This document shows, one piece after another, positions 4,714-5,654 of a DNA stretch of 5,654 bases; positions within the stretch are counted from its first letter, which is position 1; each line of letters opens with the position of its first letter. The DNA comes from Nitrospiraceae bacterium (GTDB lineage: Bacteria > Nitrospirota > Thermodesulfovibrionia > Thermodesulfovibrionales > UBA1546). The notes below the pieces were generated by a model that was not told the origin of the DNA, did no database searches, and worked only from the letters and a program-made list of their open reading frames with translations. The DNA lies in contig DOHC01000190.1 in NCBI GenBank assembly GCA_003535475.1, positions 1 through 5,654 of the forward strand. Direction: 5' to 3'. Both the position numbers and the translations under genes were made by a program.

Positions 4714-4735
4714 AACGCAGAATTATGTTATATTT

Positions 4736-4760
4736 ACCCCGTAGGAATTTCCAGCGGGGT
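4736..4760 (+). other. GC-rich hairpin between the secreted-protein gene and argG
   Basis: ACCCCG (4736-4741) pairs perfectly with CGGGGT (4755-4760). Inside, GG (4744-4745) can pair with CC (4751-4752) around AATTT. The run after the stem is TCACATTCTTGG, not a T tract, so it is not a canonical intrinsic terminator. It could be a leader structure in the argG mRNA, an mRNA-stabilising end for the upstream gene, or one copy of a palindromic repeat family. It ends 10 nt before the argG Shine-Dalgarno. Confidence 0.5.
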
Positions 4761-4779
4761 TCACATTCTTGGAGGTTTT

Positions 4780-5654
4780 ATGAAAATAGTTCTTGCATAC
4801 TCCGGAGGGCTTGATACCTCTGTTGCCATAAAATGGCTCAAGGAAACATTCAATGCAGAGGTTATTGCTTTCTGCGCAGACCTTGGCCAGGGAGAAGACC
4901 TTAATACCGTAAGAAAAAAGGCGTTGAGAACCGGCGCCTCAAAAGCCTATGTTGAAGACCTGCGAGAAGAATTCGTCAGGGATTATGTCTTCCCCATGTT
5001 GCGGGCAAATGCAATTTATGAGGGAGCGTATCTGCTTGGCACATCAATAGCAAGGCCGTTAATTGCTAAAAAACAAATAGAAATCGCAAAAAAAGAAAAG
5101 GCAGACGCAGTGTCCCACGGCGCTACAGGAAAGGGCAATGATCAGGTGAGGTTTGAACTCACTTACTATGCGCTGAAACCTGATATAAAAGTAATAGCTC
5201 CGTGGCGTGAATGGCCTTTTAATTCAAGGCAGTCGTTAATCAAATACGCAGCAAAGCAAAACATTCCTGTTCCTGTGACAAGGGCTAAACCTTACAGCAC
5301 TGACAGAAATCTCTTTCATATAAGTTATGAAGGAGGAATTCTTGAAGACCCATGGGCAGAGCCTCCAAAGGATATGTTTACCATGATTGTCCCTCCCGAA
5401 AAGGCGCCGAATAAAGTTACGTATATTGAGCTAAGTTATGAGAAAGGAAACCCGGTTGCCATAAACGGCAAAAAGATGTCTCCGGCAAAACTTCTTGAAA
5501 AACTTAATTCAATCGCCGGAGAGAATGGAATAGGCAGGGCTGATATAGTTGAAAACAGATATGTCGGAATAAAATCACGCGGGGTTTATGAAACACCCGG
5601 CGGCACAGTCCTTCACATTGCCCACAGGGCAATTGAATCAATAACGCTTGACAG
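4780..5654 (+). CDS. argG: Argininosuccinate synthase (C-terminus cut by window edge)
   Basis: ArgG is a cytoplasmic enzyme that joins citrulline and aspartate with ATP cleaved to AMP and PPi, giving argininosuccinate in arginine biosynthesis. The window holds 291 codons of an expected 400 or so. The N-type ATP pyrophosphatase P-loop SGGLDTS lies at 8-14. ADLGQGED follows at 33-40, [10 protein letters not shown] at 84-93 and the nucleotide/aspartate-binding [15 protein letters not shown] at 112-126. Later come REWPFNSR, the substrate region [22 protein letters not shown] and the TPGGT motif of the synthase domain. The sequence resembles the shorter common ArgG class rather than the longer E. 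coli type. The ATG at 4780 has GGAGG 4 nt upstream. Only a weak promoter match (TATATT at 4729-4734) is visible, so read-through from the strong promoter at 4396 is possible. No frameshift or missing motif is seen. Confidence 0.97.
   Translation, partial: MKIVLAYSGGLDTSVAIKWLKETFNAEVIAFCADLGQGEDLNTVRKKALRTGASKAYVEDLREEFVRDYVFPMLRANAIYEGAYLLGTSIARPLIAKKQIEIAKKEKADAVSHGATGKGNDQVRFELTYYALKPDIKVIAPWREWPFNSRQSLIKYAAKQNIPVPVTRAKPYSTDRNLFHISYEGGILEDPWAEPPKDMFTMIVPPEKAPNKVTYIELSYEKGNPVAINGKKMSPAKLLEKLNSIAGENGIGRADIVENRYVGIKSRGVYETPGGTVLHIAHRAIESITLD

Noticed and set aside
4711..4734. Own promoter for argG with TATATT at 4729-4734
   Set aside because: The hexamer 17 bp upstream (TAGAAT) matches only three -35 positions, and the predicted start site would fall in the hairpin. 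Too weak to list as a feature.
1..5654. CRISPR array, insertion sequence or toxin-antitoxin pair
   Set aside because: No regularly spaced repeats with unique spacers, no transposase frame and no paired small genes of that type were seen on either strand.

Overview
The window looks like a chromosomal core region of a diderm, free-living bacterium with moderate-to-low GC. The pil gene order, the AMIN-less secretin, the small redox protein with an in-frame UGA and the short tandem repeats at gene starts recall Nitrospirota (Thermodesulfovibrionia-like) or Desulfobacterota-type lineages. That placement is an impression from protein style, not a computed one. TGA is used as a normal stop here (pilM, pilO, pilP, the 83-residue gene), so a recoded TGA needs a special signal.

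Minus strand, 1-3974: a tightly packed operon for the type IV pilus alignment complex. In transcription order it holds an unrecognised 76-residue two-helix membrane protein, pilM (actin-like cytoplasmic ring), pilN and pilO (bitopic inner-membrane proteins), pilP (periplasmic connector) and pilQ (outer-membrane secretin, cut by the window edge at residue 389). Four of the five junctions overlap by 1-4 nt, which implies translational coupling. Only pilN/pilO has a gap, of 30 nt. A near-consensus sigma-70 promoter (TTGACT-17-TATACT) lies just upstream of the first gene, with a 13-bp perfect inverted repeat over its -10 and start site. Short tandem repeats, mostly with a 7- or 14-nt period, lie at the starts of pilO, pilP and pilQ and partly encode the export signals of PilP and PilQ.

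Plus strand, 3975-4779: a compact divergent intergenic region, then a 55-codon gene interrupted by an in-frame UGA at codon 16. I read it as a selenoprotein with two CXXC motifs: the frame is continuous across the UGA, and a hairpin with the spacing and loop G of a bacterial SECIS follows it. Next come a tRNA-Ala(CGC), a textbook promoter (TTGACC-17-TATAAT) and an 83-residue secreted lysine-rich protein of unknown function.

Plus strand, 4780-5654: the first 291 codons of argG (argininosuccinate synthase), preceded by a GC-rich hairpin.

The pil genes form one machine that links the cytoplasmic motor platform to the outer-membrane pore. The plus-strand genes are functionally unrelated housekeeping or small genes. 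The most interesting items are the candidate selenoprotein, the repeat tracts at successive pil gene starts, and the uncharacterised membrane protein at the head of the pil operon.
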